A DNA stretch of 64,000 bases from Leptotrichia sp. HSP-342 (GCF_041199995.1 NZ_CP165646.1:1674001-1738000), one strand, 5' to 3'; positions 18,163 to 28,363 are shown, counted from the stretch's first letter. The notes: a model not told the origin generated them from the sequence alone. Program-made: numbers and translations.

Positions 18163-20046
18163 TCCTCCACCTCCTCCGCCGGAACCTCCGCCAGAGAAGC
18201 CTCCCCCACTAAAGAAGCCGCCTCCGCCTGAGCCACTTTTAGATGAACTAAATTTTTCACTCATAATTTTCGATTTGCCACTGCTGTAACTTCTTGAAAA
18301 TGCGTTCGTAAAACTGTGGTTACTATAAGCGTATATATGAGTATGGCTATTTATATAAGATTCATTTATGTCGAAGTTGTATATTTTTATTGTTTTTTTC
18401 ATTAATTTTATTGCCTCGTTTTTTACTCCAAGTGCTACTGCGAAAGGTAAAATTCCATTAAAATATTCGATTAATTCCTTTACATTGTCAAATTTTCTTA
18501 TCTGATTCTCTTCCGCTGTTTTTATATACATTTTCATACCTTTCAGATATTCTTTTTTTCTTAAGCCTTCATTTGTATATTTACCAATTAACTTTGCATA
18601 CACAATAAACAATATTACAAAATATGTTGTAAAAACAAAAATCTCAATTCCCTGATAAAAAGATACACCTAAAATCACTATAATTACTAATCCTATTAAC
18701 AATTTTTTACTAACTGTTATCCAAATTCTATGAAAAAATGAGCCTAATGTTATAAGTATATACAATATTATAAAAGGATTGAAAATCTCAAAATTTGTCT
18801 GTGAAAATATAAAAATCATAAAAACAGGAGCTGCACAATAAAATGGAACTAAAAAACTTCCATTATTTTTATAAATTATTTTATGATACTTATCCTTCAG
18901 AATTTCAATGATACTATTTGCCTTATTATAAATTCTTTTTTCACTACCAAAAATATCATTCTTTTCTGAAGAAAGAGCATCAAGCAGCATCCTTTCCTCT
19001 TCCGCCAGCTCAGTTTCCTGTGTATACGCAGTTTTGGATTCCTTGTTATATTTAATTTCACCATTAACTCTATTTGCTACTATAAACCCTTTTGTAAGTA
19101 ATGTAAATATTCCTGCATTTAATATCTCCACTGTGTCTCTTTCACCATTTATATATGCTGCAAACATTGGAGAAATGTCTTTTGGCAAATTAAATTCTGG
19201 AATTACAGATTTCCCTTGTGGATCTTTTCCAAAAAACTTCCACGTTACAATAGAATATATTGTTAAAAATAACAATAAAAATGGCAAAATTATTATTGCT
19301 GGATTGGAAAGATATACAATTTTTAGCTTATCTACTAAAGTTGGGCTTATTTTATCCGTTTTCAAATTTAGCATAAATGTAAGCCCATTTTTGGCCTCCA
19401 GCTCTTTTGTTGAAATGTGTATTTCCTCATCATTTTCTAAAATGTCATAATTTTCACCTTTTTCTCCATAACTTCCAGTATAAACTTCCAACTTTTCAAT
19501 TTCATTTTTTTTAATTTTTTGCCCATCAGGAAATCTTATAATAACACTTGCCTGTTCAATAGGAACATTCCAAAACTGTCCAATAGCATTGTAATACACT
19601 TGATAAATTCCATCTTTTTCAAACACAGCATTATAAATATCGTAATTCAGCTCATATATGGTCTCAGTCTTATACAAATTTACAAGTTCTGTTTCGGAAC
19701 CTATTCTGTACCTTATTCCTTCATAAAAATGATTTTTTGTATATTCTTCATCCTTTCCGTCCCTCTTTATCCAATTCATTTTGATAAAAGACTTATGAAC
19801 ATCAAATCCAAACCTTTTTGAACGCAAAGGAATATCTCTATAAATCCCGTGCTTAAACTCTTCGCCAAACTGATAATCAATCACTTCATTTACAGTCAGC
19901 GTCCCATTTTTATTAATTTGCACTGTAACTTCATAATTTCTTATTTTTTCACTATGCAATATTACTGCATCAAGCCTGCTTGAATTAAATAAAAACATTA
20001 CCATAAACATAAATAATATTGAAAATTTTTTATTTTGAAATATCAT
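18154..20046 (-). CDS. DUF2207 domain membrane protein with Gly-rich SW tail
   Basis: 630 residues. Order: signal peptide (about 1-27), extracellular DUF2207 domain (NYEVTVQINKNGTLTVNEVI to about 240), a membrane helix near 255-275 followed by TWKFFGKDPQGKSVIPEFNL, a cytoplasmic winged-helix-like part with INGERDTVEILNAGIF, paired hydrophobic helices about 395-475, and a C-terminal tail of Gly/Ser repeats ending GGGGGGSW. The whole is paralogous to the next gene upstream (20153-22105). DUF2207 proteins often sit beside lemA, as here, and are thought to work at the envelope; no activity is established. The tail DNA (18154-18236) is nearly identical to that of the paralogue, suggesting gene conversion or recent duplication. 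Confidence 0.85.
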   Translation of the reverse strand: MIFQNKKFSILFMFMVMFLFNSSRLDAVILHSEKIRNYEVTVQINKNGTLTVNEVIDYQFGEEFKHGIYRDIPLRSKRFGFDVHKSFIKMNWIKRDGKDEEYTKNHFYEGIRYRIGSETELVNLYKTETIYELNYDIYNAVFEKDGIYQVYYNAIGQFWNVPIEQASVIIRFPDGQKIKKNEIEKLEVYTGSYGEKGENYDILENDEEIHISTKELEAKNGLTFMLNLKTDKISPTLVDKLKIVYLSNPAIIILPFLLLFLTIYSIVTWKFFGKDPQGKSVIPEFNLPKDISPMFAAYINGERDTVEILNAGIFTLLTKGFIVANRVNGEIKYNKESKTAYTQETELAEEERMLLDALSSEKNDIFGSEKRIYNKANSIIEILKDKYHKIIYKNNGSFLVPFYCAAPVFMIFIFSQTNFEIFNPFIILYILITLGSFFHRIWITVSKKLLIGLVIIVILGVSFYQGIEIFVFTTYFVILFIVYAKLIGKYTNEGLRKKEYLKGMKMYIKTAEENQIRKFDNVKELIEYFNGILPFAVALGVKNEAIKLMKKTIKIYNFDINESYINSHTHIYAYSNHSFTNAFSRSYSSGKSKIMSEKFSSSKSGSGGGGFFSGGGFSGGGSGGGGGGSW

Positions 20047-20141
20047 ATTTTATCTATCCTTATTTTTAGTTATTCTAAAACTTTTTCAGTATCAAACTTT
20101 AACAATTATACAAATTTAAAATTTATGTAAAAATCATAAAA

Positions 20142-20161
20142 AGCCAGTATTTCTACCAGCT
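20142..20161 (-). terminator. Intrinsic terminator overlapping the 3' end of the 650-residue DUF2207 gene
   Basis: Same hairpin as at 18143-18162: AGCTGGTA/TACTGGCT with GAAA loop, followed by TTTTTATGATTTTT on the minus strand. It includes the Ser-Trp codons and part of the stop. Confidence 0.75.
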
Positions 20162-22105
20162 TCCTCCACCTCCCCCGCCAGAACCTCCGCCAGAGAAGCC
20201 TCCACCACTTGAGAATCCGCCTCCGCCAAAACCGCTTCCGCTCGAATTTCTAGAGTTTTCTCTCAAAGTGCTAAATCTTTCTTCTGCTATTTCATTGTAT
20301 GCATTGTTATAACCTCTTGAAATCATATCTGATAAAAAGAAATTATTGTATGAATTAAAATGTACTCCTCTATTTATGTAAGAATATGTACTTTCATCAA
20401 AATCATAAAGTTTTATTGTATTCTTCATAAGTTTTACTGCTTCATTTTTTACACCAAGAGCTACTGCATAAGGCAATATTCCTTTAAAATAGGCTACCAG
20501 CTCATCTACATCGTTAAATTTCATAATCTGATTTGCTTCAGCAGTCTTTATGTACATTTTCATGCCATCCAAGTATTCTTTTTTTCTCATTCCATCAACA
20601 GTATATCTTCCAATTATTTTTGAATAAACAGCATACATTGCCATAATTATTCCAATTACAATGAAATTTAAAACTCCATAGATTACTGAAAAGAATAATA
20701 CCGCTATCCACTTAATAATTTTTAAAAATATGCTATTATTTCCATAAATATTATTTATAATTGAAAAAATCATATTTAAAAGTATTCCAAAAAAACTAGC
20801 AACCATAATTAAAGAGACTACTCCAAAACCGCTGTCAGATACACCTGATGTTCCAGTACTTGCAGTTGCTGAGACCATAAAAACTATTATTATCCCGATA
20901 ATAAAAACAACATTAAAAATGCTATTATCCCTGTATACTTTCTTTTTATATTTATCTTCAAACAATTTCAATATTCTATTTGAAGCATCGTAAAGGCTTC
21001 TTTCTTTTTTGAATATATACCCCGTATCAGAAAGAGCATTAAAAACAATCTTTTCTTCTTCTGCTAATTCAGGCTTGTTTTTTTCACTGTTAGACAATGT
21101 ATATTCTACATTTCTTCCATTACCTTCCTTATCATCAGCTTCAACATAACCTTTAGAAAGTAATGAAAGCACTCCTATTGTCAATATTCCTCTTGGCTCT
21201 CTTTCTCCATTGACATAAGCCGCATACATGGCTGAAATGTCCTTTGGTATATTAAATTCAGGAACAATTGCCTTTTTATCCACATCTCTTCCAAATATAT
21301 ACCACGTTACAAATCCATAAATTGCTAAAAGTATTATTATAATCGGTCCTACAGCAATTAAAGGATGAGCATAATAAAGTGTCTGTAATTTATCCCAAAA
21401 TGTTGGGCTTATATTATCTGTTTTTAAATTCAGACGAAAACTTAATCCATTATATGCCTCTAAAACCTTATTTGTTTTAATTTCAACAGTTCCATTATTC
21501 AAATTTGTAATATAATCTTTCCCACTTTGTCCATATTCACCTGTAAAAATATCTAATTGCCTAATTTCATTTTTTAAAACAGGTTCTCCATTTCCAAATT
21601 TTATATTTACTGCAGCTTTTTCGATAGGAACTTGCCAAAATTGACCAATTGCATTAAAGTAAACCTGATAAATTCCATTTTTTTCAAATACTGCATTATA
21701 AATCACATAATTAAATTCGTATCTATTTACGCCATTTTCCACAAATCTGTCTGCAGAACCAACCCTATATCTAATACCTTCATCAAAAAGTTTCGTAGAA
21801 TATTCTTCAGAAATACCGTTTCTCTTTATTGAATTCATTTTTATATAAGATTTGTAAATATCCACGCCGTTTTTCTTTGAACGTAATGGAATATCCCTAT
21901 AAATCCCGTGCTTTGCCGCACCGTCAAATTCATAGTCAATCACTTCATTTACTGTCAAAGTCCCATTTTTATTCATCTGAACTGTAACTTCATAATTCGT
22001 TATTTTTTCAGCAATTAATGATTTCGCACTTAAGAAAAATAATGTGAAAAATACAAACATTATTGAAAAAATACTGTTTAATTTTCGGTTGCTAAAACTC
22101 TTCAT
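20153..22105 (-). CDS. DUF2207 domain membrane protein with Gly-rich SW tail (paralogue)
   Basis: 650 residues from the ATG at 22105, which has GAGGGC upstream; an in-frame start at 22222 would overlap lemA by 83 bases and lacks such a site. Order: signal peptide ending near SLIAEKI, DUF2207 ectodomain (NYEVTVQMNKNGTLTVNEVI onward), membrane helix then TWYIFGRDVDKKAIVPEFNI, VNGEREPRGILTIGVLSLLS, several membrane helices, and a tail rich in GGGFSSGGGFSGGGSG ending SW. It follows lemA by 34 bases, the common LemA-DUF2207 pairing. Molecular role unknown. Confidence 0.87.
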   Translation of the reverse strand: MKSFSNRKLNSIFSIMFVFFTLFFLSAKSLIAEKITNYEVTVQMNKNGTLTVNEVIDYEFDGAAKHGIYRDIPLRSKKNGVDIYKSYIKMNSIKRNGISEEYSTKLFDEGIRYRVGSADRFVENGVNRYEFNYVIYNAVFEKNGIYQVYFNAIGQFWQVPIEKAAVNIKFGNGEPVLKNEIRQLDIFTGEYGQSGKDYITNLNNGTVEIKTNKVLEAYNGLSFRLNLKTDNISPTFWDKLQTLYYAHPLIAVGPIIIILLAIYGFVTWYIFGRDVDKKAIVPEFNIPKDISAMYAAYVNGEREPRGILTIGVLSLLSKGYVEADDKEGNGRNVEYTLSNSEKNKPELAEEEKIVFNALSDTGYIFKKERSLYDASNRILKLFEDKYKKKVYRDNSIFNVVFIIGIIIVFMVSATASTGTSGVSDSGFGVVSLIMVASFFGILLNMIFSIINNIYGNNSIFLKIIKWIAVLFFSVIYGVLNFIVIGIIMAMYAVYSKIIGRYTVDGMRKKEYLDGMKMYIKTAEANQIMKFNDVDELVAYFKGILPYAVALGVKNEAVKLMKNTIKLYDFDESTYSYINRGVHFNSYNNFFLSDMISRGYNNAYNEIAEERFSTLRENSRNSSGSGFGGGGFSSGGGFSGGGSGGGGGGSW

Positions 22106-22139
22106 AATAAGCCCTCTTCTAAAAAATTTACTAAAAAAA

Positions 22140-22706
22140 TTAAAACTTAACTTCTGGAGCTTTTTCTGCTCCTTCCACAGCATTAAAGAACTCAGCTTTT
22201 TTAAATCCAAAAATTCCACCAAAAATATTATTTGGAAAAGTTTCCACGAAAGTATTTCTGTCTCTTGCTGTTCCGTTATAATATTTTCTTGAACTTTGAA
22301 TTTCTGTTTCTATTTGAGTCAATTGAGATTGCAGGCTCAAAAAGTTTTCATTTGCCTTCAAGTCTGGATAATTTTCCTGTAACATCATTATTGATCTTAA
22401 CGTTTTTGTCATTTCGTTTTCAAGTTTTTGAATTTTTTCAATATTATCAATATCCTTTGTATCAATCGACATCATTTGACTTCTTAATTTTACCACATTT
22501 TCCAGCGTTTCTTTTTCATGTGTTGCATAACCTTTAACAGTATTAACAAGATTTGGTATCAAATCCAGTCTTTTTTGCAAATATACGCCTATTCCACTCC
22601 AACCTTCCTCATTCAGATTTTTTAGTCTAATATATTTATTATAAATTCCCATTCCGATTACAACCAAAACTACCAAAATTCCTATTAAAATAAATACAAT
22701 ACTCAT
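22140..22706 (-). CDS. lemA: LemA family protein
   Basis: 188 residues, typical length. One N-terminal membrane helix (about 3-23), then the diagnostic NEEGWSGIGVYLQKRLDLIP with PNLVNTVKGYATHEKETLENV, and the central helical bundle to LKANENFLSLQSQLTQIE. The C-terminus has RNTFVETFPNNIFGGIFGF. The family is an anchored helical protein of unclear role in the envelope, often encoded with DUF2207 genes as here. It follows the DUF3999 gene by 16 bases. Confidence 0.93.
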   Translation of the reverse strand: MSIVFILIGILVVLVVIGMGIYNKYIRLKNLNEEGWSGIGVYLQKRLDLIPNLVNTVKGYATHEKETLENVVKLRSQMMSIDTKDIDNIEKIQKLENEMTKTLRSIMMLQENYPDLKANENFLSLQSQLTQIETEIQSSRKYYNGTARDRNTFVETFPNNIFGGIFGFKKAEFFNAVEGAEKAPEVKF

Positions 22707-22722
22707 AATTCATTCTCCTCTT

Positions 22723-23895
22723 CTATTTTTTATTTTTATTTATTTTATTTACCATAAATCCAATTAATATTACCACAACCACCCCTATAAAAACATTATA
22801 ATAAACCGTGTAATCTCTTGGCTTTGAAACCTTCTTTTCATCTGATTTTTCCAATTTTCCTACAAAAACTTCATCCCGTTCTTTTATTGAGTCAGCAAAT
22901 TCGGCAATATCGTATTCCGGCTTATCTAAACTTTCATCTCCAAAGGTTATTTTGTAATTTTCACCTTCTGTAGCCCTAAACACAATTCTGTCTGGAACGT
23001 AATTTCCTGTTACTCCTTTTATTTTGAGCGGTGAATTATCTCCATTCTGTATTTCAACGATTATTTCAGACAATTTTGGCACATTTTCTAAGTTTATCAT
23101 CAAATTTGACTTTTCTCCAACTTTAGAAATTATCCCTTCTGCATAAAGATTATCTCCGCTTCTCACAGTATAATTTCTCTGAAACTCATCATTTACATCT
23201 AGAACAATATTTTTTAACGGCAAAAACTTGCTCTTGATTTTCAAAATTGTATTTTTTCCTTCCTGCTCAACTTTATAATCCAATTTTGTCCCTACAGTTT
23301 TAAGTTTTCGAGCCTCACTATTTGACAATTTCAAAATTGCTTCACTAAAAATATTCCCTTTATCTAAGGGCGTTACAACTTTATAAAATTCATATCTTTT
23401 TTCCGAAAATTCTATTGTCAAGTTTGCCTTATCAGGTGTTTTGTAAATTTCTCCCGAAGTTATCTGTTCCCAATCTATACCGTTATTACTTCCAAGCAAA
23501 GTATATTCGGTGTAAAAATTTTTGGAAGCAATCAGCTCGAGCCTGTTTCCAATTATATCCTTTAACGAACTATCAGAATTAAATTTTACAATAAATTCCA
23601 TTTTATCCTTTTTCGTCAATACTTCATCTATTTTTGCCCTTGCCACAATTTTTTCACTGTGCTTTTCCTGCTCTTTTCCAGTTTCGATAACATAAGGAAC
23701 TTCCTTCCCACTCTTATCAATTATCCGTATATCCCCAAGATTATTTTTACTGTTCTCATAAATATCCTCTGTTAGAAAAAATTGCTTGTATGCCGACTTT
23801 CCTGTTATTTTTATAGTTTTAAAATACTGGCTGGAAAAAAGTTGAACAATTGTCAATAAAAATAAAAACAATATTATTTTAGTTATTTTCTTCAT
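22723..23895 (-). CDS. DUF3999-like exported/anchored protein
   Basis: 390 residues from the ATG at 23895 (MKKITKIILFLFLLTIVQL), which has AAAGGTGAG just upstream; an earlier in-frame start at 23925 would overlap the upstream gene further. Order: signal peptide (about 1-22), a large beta-rich ectodomain with a discoidin-like LLGSNNGIDWEQI segment near 140, and a C-terminal anchor helix (about 365-383) followed by NKINKNKK. DUF3999 genes are commonly next to DUF2339 genes, and here the start overlaps the DUF2339 stop by 17 bases. Likely partners in the envelope; function unknown. Confidence 0.72.
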   Translation of the reverse strand: MKKITKIILFLFLLTIVQLFSSQYFKTIKITGKSAYKQFFLTEDIYENSKNNLGDIRIIDKSGKEVPYVIETGKEQEKHSEKIVARAKIDEVLTKKDKMEFIVKFNSDSSLKDIIGNRLELIASKNFYTEYTLLGSNNGIDWEQITSGEIYKTPDKANLTIEFSEKRYEFYKVVTPLDKGNIFSEAILKLSNSEARKLKTVGTKLDYKVEQEGKNTILKIKSKFLPLKNIVLDVNDEFQRNYTVRSGDNLYAEGIISKVGEKSNLMINLENVPKLSEIIVEIQNGDNSPLKIKGVTGNYVPDRIVFRATEGENYKITFGDESLDKPEYDIAEFADSIKERDEVFVGKLEKSDEKKVSKPRDYTVYYNVFIGVVVVILIGFMVNKINKNKK

Positions 23896-26470
23896 TTTTC
23901 TCACCTTTCCCAAAATCCGTGCCACTCAAACTCTCTTTCACTTCCTGCTCCAACTTCTTCAAAGCCGTCTGATAAATATAGGAAGTTCCAATCAAAATAG
24001 CCCCCATACTAAAGTAAGCAATCAACTTATAGGAATTATCAAATCGTAAGAAATCCCATAAAAAACTTTTTGCCACAAAAAATATTCCTATTCCAAGCCC
24101 AATTCTTCTAACATTCCTATTCGGCACTCTAAATCCTTTCCAGACTAAGTATCCACATAATAGCAATCCAACTATATCCAAAGCTAGTCCAGCTCCTAAA
24201 AATAGCATATTTGACTGTTCGTATATTCGTAAAATAATATTTGCTACACAAAGGAAATATATTGATTCTTCGAGTATCCACAATGGTTTTTTCTCATTTT
24301 TTTTGAAAAAGCATAAATGAATATCATTTTTAGCAACCATAAATAAATAAAAATTTACAAAAATTAATAAAATTAAAGATAGCGGATAACTTATTGGAAT
24401 TTTCTCTTCTTGTATATTCCAGCTCCAACCAGAGATATATAAGATAAAATTAATCATATTTATGAATAGTAAATAAATTATTTCAATTATTACTAAAAAT
24501 TTCAAGCTAAAACTATCCTGCAATCTCTTTATTTTATACGTTACCGTTCTTAAAATAAAAAGTGAAAATAATACGCCAAACAATACATCTTTACCATAAT
24601 TTATCGCTTCGAATGAAGTGACAATATTAAAAACAACTTTATTTATAAAAAATATTGAATATGTAAAAATCAGATATTTAAATATTCCATTTAAAATCCT
24701 AACTTCTGTCTTGTAGCTTTTTTGTTTTATCAGGAAATAAAGCACAAATGAAAATAATATTATCATCAAATCTTGAATATACACAAGCAAATATTTTTCT
24801 TCCCGTACAATCAAATTACTTACCAGTGAAACTAGATAAATCGCAATCGTTCCATATCGGATTTCTTTATTTTTATATTTTCTATAAAAGAAATATAAAA
24901 GTGCAGTCTCAGCACCCCACGCAACCACAACAAATTTTTCTGGCACAATTAACGGGATAATCAGGATAAAACTTCCTAATGCAACTATATAAAAGATTTT
25001 TGCAACTTTGTTGTCCTTGAGCCTGTCGCCAAAAAATCCGTAAATTATTCCGACTGTTCCAACTAATACCGCTTTTAGCCAACTTGGGGTTGTCTTGTCA
25101 AACAGGCTGTAAATCAATGAAAATTTTATAATTAGATTTAAACTTAGAAATACATAGTCGATTATGTTGCTTTGACGATTTTCTTTTTTGTGAGAATTTA
25201 GGAAAATGAAACTGTATGCTGTTGTGAAAATTACGATGTAGAAAAATGCCATAATCTTATCATGAATACTGTGATTTAAGTAATAAATCAGCCCCGTCAT
25301 ATTCACTACACCTGTAACAAATCCAAAAATCTTGCTGTATATCCAGTCCTTTTTCCAAGAAACTCCAAGCACAATTCCCTGCAAAATCAAAGAATATGCC
25401 AAAACATAATAAATCTGGACATTGCTCTTATTCACCCAAATATAAGCTCCGTATGGAAGATAGCCTCCTATCAGCGACAATACTCCAATTATCTGGCTAT
25501 CATATCGCAATGAAAGAATCACAACCAGCTCTGTCAGTATTACCGATATAAAAAGTCCCGCTGTCATTGGATAAAGTTTGAGATATAACGTAGAAAGAAG
25601 CGTAGTCAAATAAAGAATACCAATTCCACCGCCAATCAGCCCAACTGCAAAATGCTTTTTATTTTTCTGATAAAATTTTTCTCCAGCAAAAAGAAAAAAC
25701 ATCCCAAGCAAATACGAAGCCGAACTTTTTACATAATTATTTGCCAAAATTTTTGCAAACTGCGTCCGAAATACCAAAAAAACTCCCAAAAAGATTGATA
25801 TTATCCCTAAAAAGTTAAATCCTTTAAGTCCAATAAGTTTTTCAAATACAAATCTTTTTTTCTCTCTTTCGAAAAGAAATTTCCCCTCCTTCAAAGCCGT
25901 TTCTTCTTTTATCTTATTATGAAAAACTGAAGATTCCTCTTGAAGAAATACCTTATTTTCAAAAGTTTTTCTATTACTTTTCTCTAAAAAATTACCAATT
26001 TTTTCATTAATTTTTTTGAGTTCATCTCTTAATGAATCAGCTTCATCTGAAAATTCATGAGAAAGATTTCTTTCCAGCATTTTGACTTTTCTCTTCATTT
26101 TCTCTGCATAATTAGAAAGCCTTCTAGTCACTCCACTTTCCAATTCCACATTCATCTTCTCCGCCAAAATATTCTGAAACTTATCAATCTCACCATTTCT
26201 CCTAACCTTTTTCGCTTCCTTCAATTCCTCAATAAGCACTGCATTACTATTTTTAAGCCTTCCAATTTCCTCTTCCCTAACTTTCATCTTTTCATGAAAT
26301 GTCTTTAAATCTTTCGCCAGCCTTTCATTCTCTTCCAATAGTTCCTTTTCCCTGCTTATTCCAACCTCATTTTTTATATTTGCAATTATTGATTCTATCT
26401 CCGAATTTATTCTCCCAATTTCCTTATACTTATTCTCAAGATTTTCCAATTCTTTTAGTTTGTTAATCAT
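23879..26470 (-). CDS. DUF2339 polytopic membrane protein with N-terminal coiled coil
   Basis: 863 residues. The first ~200 residues form a charged coiled coil (repeated EELKEAKK and LSNYAEKMKRKVKMLERNL type heptads) and then EREKKRFVFEKLIGLKGFNFLGIIS leads into about 22-24 hydrophobic segments, the hallmark of DUF2339. The C-terminus is a short charged tail (QEVKESLSGTDFGKGEK). It heads the run DUF2339-DUF3999-lemA-DUF2207-DUF2207-DUF2207(short), all on one strand with little spacing, so these likely form one envelope operon or two linked ones. No enzymatic function is known. Confidence 0.82.
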   Translation of the reverse strand: MINKLKELENLENKYKEIGRINSEIESIIANIKNEVGISREKELLEENERLAKDLKTFHEKMKVREEEIGRLKNSNAVLIEELKEAKKVRRNGEIDKFQNILAEKMNVELESGVTRRLSNYAEKMKRKVKMLERNLSHEFSDEADSLRDELKKINEKIGNFLEKSNRKTFENKVFLQEESSVFHNKIKEETALKEGKFLFEREKKRFVFEKLIGLKGFNFLGIISIFLGVFLVFRTQFAKILANNYVKSSASYLLGMFFLFAGEKFYQKNKKHFAVGLIGGGIGILYLTTLLSTLYLKLYPMTAGLFISVILTELVVILSLRYDSQIIGVLSLIGGYLPYGAYIWVNKSNVQIYYVLAYSLILQGIVLGVSWKKDWIYSKIFGFVTGVVNMTGLIYYLNHSIHDKIMAFFYIVIFTTAYSFIFLNSHKKENRQSNIIDYVFLSLNLIIKFSLIYSLFDKTTPSWLKAVLVGTVGIIYGFFGDRLKDNKVAKIFYIVALGSFILIIPLIVPEKFVVVAWGAETALLYFFYRKYKNKEIRYGTIAIYLVSLVSNLIVREEKYLLVYIQDLMIILFSFVLYFLIKQKSYKTEVRILNGIFKYLIFTYSIFFINKVVFNIVTSFEAINYGKDVLFGVLFSLFILRTVTYKIKRLQDSFSLKFLVIIEIIYLLFINMINFILYISGWSWNIQEEKIPISYPLSLILLIFVNFYLFMVAKNDIHLCFFKKNEKKPLWILEESIYFLCVANIILRIYEQSNMLFLGAGLALDIVGLLLCGYLVWKGFRVPNRNVRRIGLGIGIFFVAKSFLWDFLRFDNSYKLIAYFSMGAILIGTSYIYQTALKKLEQEVKESLSGTDFGKGEKNEENN

Positions 26471-26593
26471 TGTAAAAACACCTCAAAACTCGCAAATTTT
26501 TTATAAATGTATTTTTAATCTGTAAAATAATTTATAACTTTATACTATTCCCCATTTAAATAGTGAATATTTAATAAAACAAATATTCTAAAG

Positions 26594-26613
26594 CAAGGGG
26601 TCTTGACCCCTTG
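26594..26613. repeat. Perfect palindrome in the spacer after the AAA-ATPase gene
   Basis: Arms CAAGGGGTC and GACCCCTTG (9 bp) around TT. It lies 55 bases after the stop of the gene at 26669 and faces the DUF2339 promoter region. Neither side has a long T run, so it may be a terminator of modest strength or a short palindromic repeat. Confidence 0.55.
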
Positions 26614-26668
26614 TGGAAATAAAAAAACTTAGGTTAGCGAACACATCTAATATAAATTGGATTTAGCA

Positions 26669-28363
26669 TTAACTATAATTTCTATCAAATTTAACTGCCA
26701 CTTCTTTTCCAAAAAATGCTATCCCAATTTTCAATACATTCTCAACTCCAGAATTTTTTAATACAGAAGCATATTCTTTCTCTTCAATCTGCTGTAACGC
26801 AATATCACACTCATTCTCTAATTTTTCAAAAATTTTATCTTCACTCAAATTTTCCATTGCATTTACAACTTTTAATTCCAAAATAATTCCTTCTTTTCTT
26901 TTTTCCAGATTTTTAGGCTTCAAAAGCAAATCATATCTGCCTTTCCCAGCAAAATTATTTGAAGTTATTTCATACTCATTTTTCAAAGTCAAAATTATTC
27001 CAAGCATTAAGCCATGATAAAATTGCTCTCTGTAAATTCCACTTACATCAAATATTCCTACATTTTCCAATAAAACTTCTTTCAAATGTTTCTCAAATTC
27101 ACTTATATTTCCTTCTCTCAAAGCATTTGACATATACAAAAATTTCTCATAATCTTCAAAATAAATTTCTATAAACATTTCTGAGAACATTTTCAATATT
27201 TCTTCATTCGGTATTTTTAAATAGCACATTCCATCATCTTCGATTTTCTTTGCCAGTGTTAAATATCCGCTGTGAAAAAATAAATTCCATATATTTTTAC
27301 TATAATTTGACTCAAGATTTGAAAAAGTCATATTTTCGTTTATTCGTTTATAAATCTCTTCTCTATTCAAAAGTTTTGAAAAATCATCAAAAATCTCATT
27401 TTTCAGCTTTTTTAAATATAATTTTATCAATTCATTTCCACTCGTATTTACCCAGTACGACTTTAATTTTTCATCATTCAGAAAATTAATAATCGACCAC
27501 GGATTATAAACTTTTATATCTCCAAACAAATATCCATTGTACCAACGTTGAACATCTTTAAGTTCAAATTCTAAATCAAAATCCTTTAAAGCATGCTCAA
27601 CTTCACTTTCTGTAATCCCAAAATATTCTGTAAATCTATTGTCTAAAATTGTATGAACTCTTAAATTATTCAATCCAGAAAATATATTTTCCTTTGCAAC
27701 TCTTAAAATCCCAGTCATAATTCCCATTTCGAGATAATTATTATCCTTTAGGACAACTCCATAAAATGTTTTAAAAAAGCTAATTGCTTCTTGATAATAG
27801 CCTTTCACGTATGAATCAATTATCGGCTGATCATACTCATCTATCAGCACCACAACCTTTTTTCCATAATATTCATATAGATATTTTGTTAAATCCAGCA
27901 AGGATAATTTCCATGTTGCTTCAGTTGCTCTGTTAAATAAAATCGAATCGTATTTTTCTTTTTTTCTAACACTTAAATTTTCCTTTACAAATTCAAATTC
28001 ATCATATAAATCCGAAATTGTATTTTTTATCATCTCAAACCCATTTTCCCAGCTACTTTCATCATAATTTCTGAATGAAATTGAAATAACTGGAGCTGTC
28101 CCCTGCTTTTCAAAATACTCATTTTCAGAAATTTTTAAATTCTCAAACAGTTTTTTATTTCCATCTTTATTTTCAATATCAAAAAAATATTTTATCATCG
28201 ACATATTAAGTGTTTTTCCAAATCTTCTCGGACGTGTAAACAGCTTAACTTCGCCAGGTTCTCCTATAATACTTTTTATCAATTCTGTTTTATCAAAATA
28301 ATAGTAATTTCCGTCTATTATTTTTTTAAAATCTGATATTCCTATTGGCAGTTTTTTCTTCAT
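26669..28363 (-). CDS. AAA-ATPase-like / PD-(D/E)XK nuclease (DUF1703) protein, intact
   Basis: 564 residues. The N-terminal AAA-ATPase-like domain has the variant Walker A KLFTRPRRFGKTLNMSM near 40-56 and Walker B VVVLIDEYDQPIIDSY near 168; a central helical part includes WYNGYLFGDIKVYNPWSI; the C-terminal PD-(D/E)XK part holds GKGRYDLLLKP with IILELKVV, giving the D...ExK catalytic signature. Such proteins are numerous in Fusobacteriota and Bacteroidota, are thought to be mobile or defence-related, and have no settled function. GGGAGG precedes the ATG by eight bases. A second, broken copy is at 2733-5619. Confidence 0.88.
   Translation of the reverse strand: MKKKLPIGISDFKKIIDGNYYYFDKTELIKSIIGEPGEVKLFTRPRRFGKTLNMSMIKYFFDIENKDGNKKLFENLKISENEYFEKQGTAPVISISFRNYDESSWENGFEMIKNTISDLYDEFEFVKENLSVRKKEKYDSILFNRATEATWKLSLLDLTKYLYEYYGKKVVVLIDEYDQPIIDSYVKGYYQEAISFFKTFYGVVLKDNNYLEMGIMTGILRVAKENIFSGLNNLRVHTILDNRFTEYFGITESEVEHALKDFDLEFELKDVQRWYNGYLFGDIKVYNPWSIINFLNDEKLKSYWVNTSGNELIKLYLKKLKNEIFDDFSKLLNREEIYKRINENMTFSNLESNYSKNIWNLFFHSGYLTLAKKIEDDGMCYLKIPNEEILKMFSEMFIEIYFEDYEKFLYMSNALREGNISEFEKHLKEVLLENVGIFDVSGIYREQFYHGLMLGIILTLKNEYEITSNNFAGKGRYDLLLKPKNLEKRKEGIILELKVVNAMENLSEDKIFEKLENECDIALQQIEEKEYASVLKNSGVENVLKIGIAFFGKEVAVKFDRNYS

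Noticed and set aside
18154..20240. Gly-rich tail DNA as a CRISPR-like or tandem repeat array
   Set aside because: The repeats are in-frame coding Gly/Ser codons, with no spacer structure.
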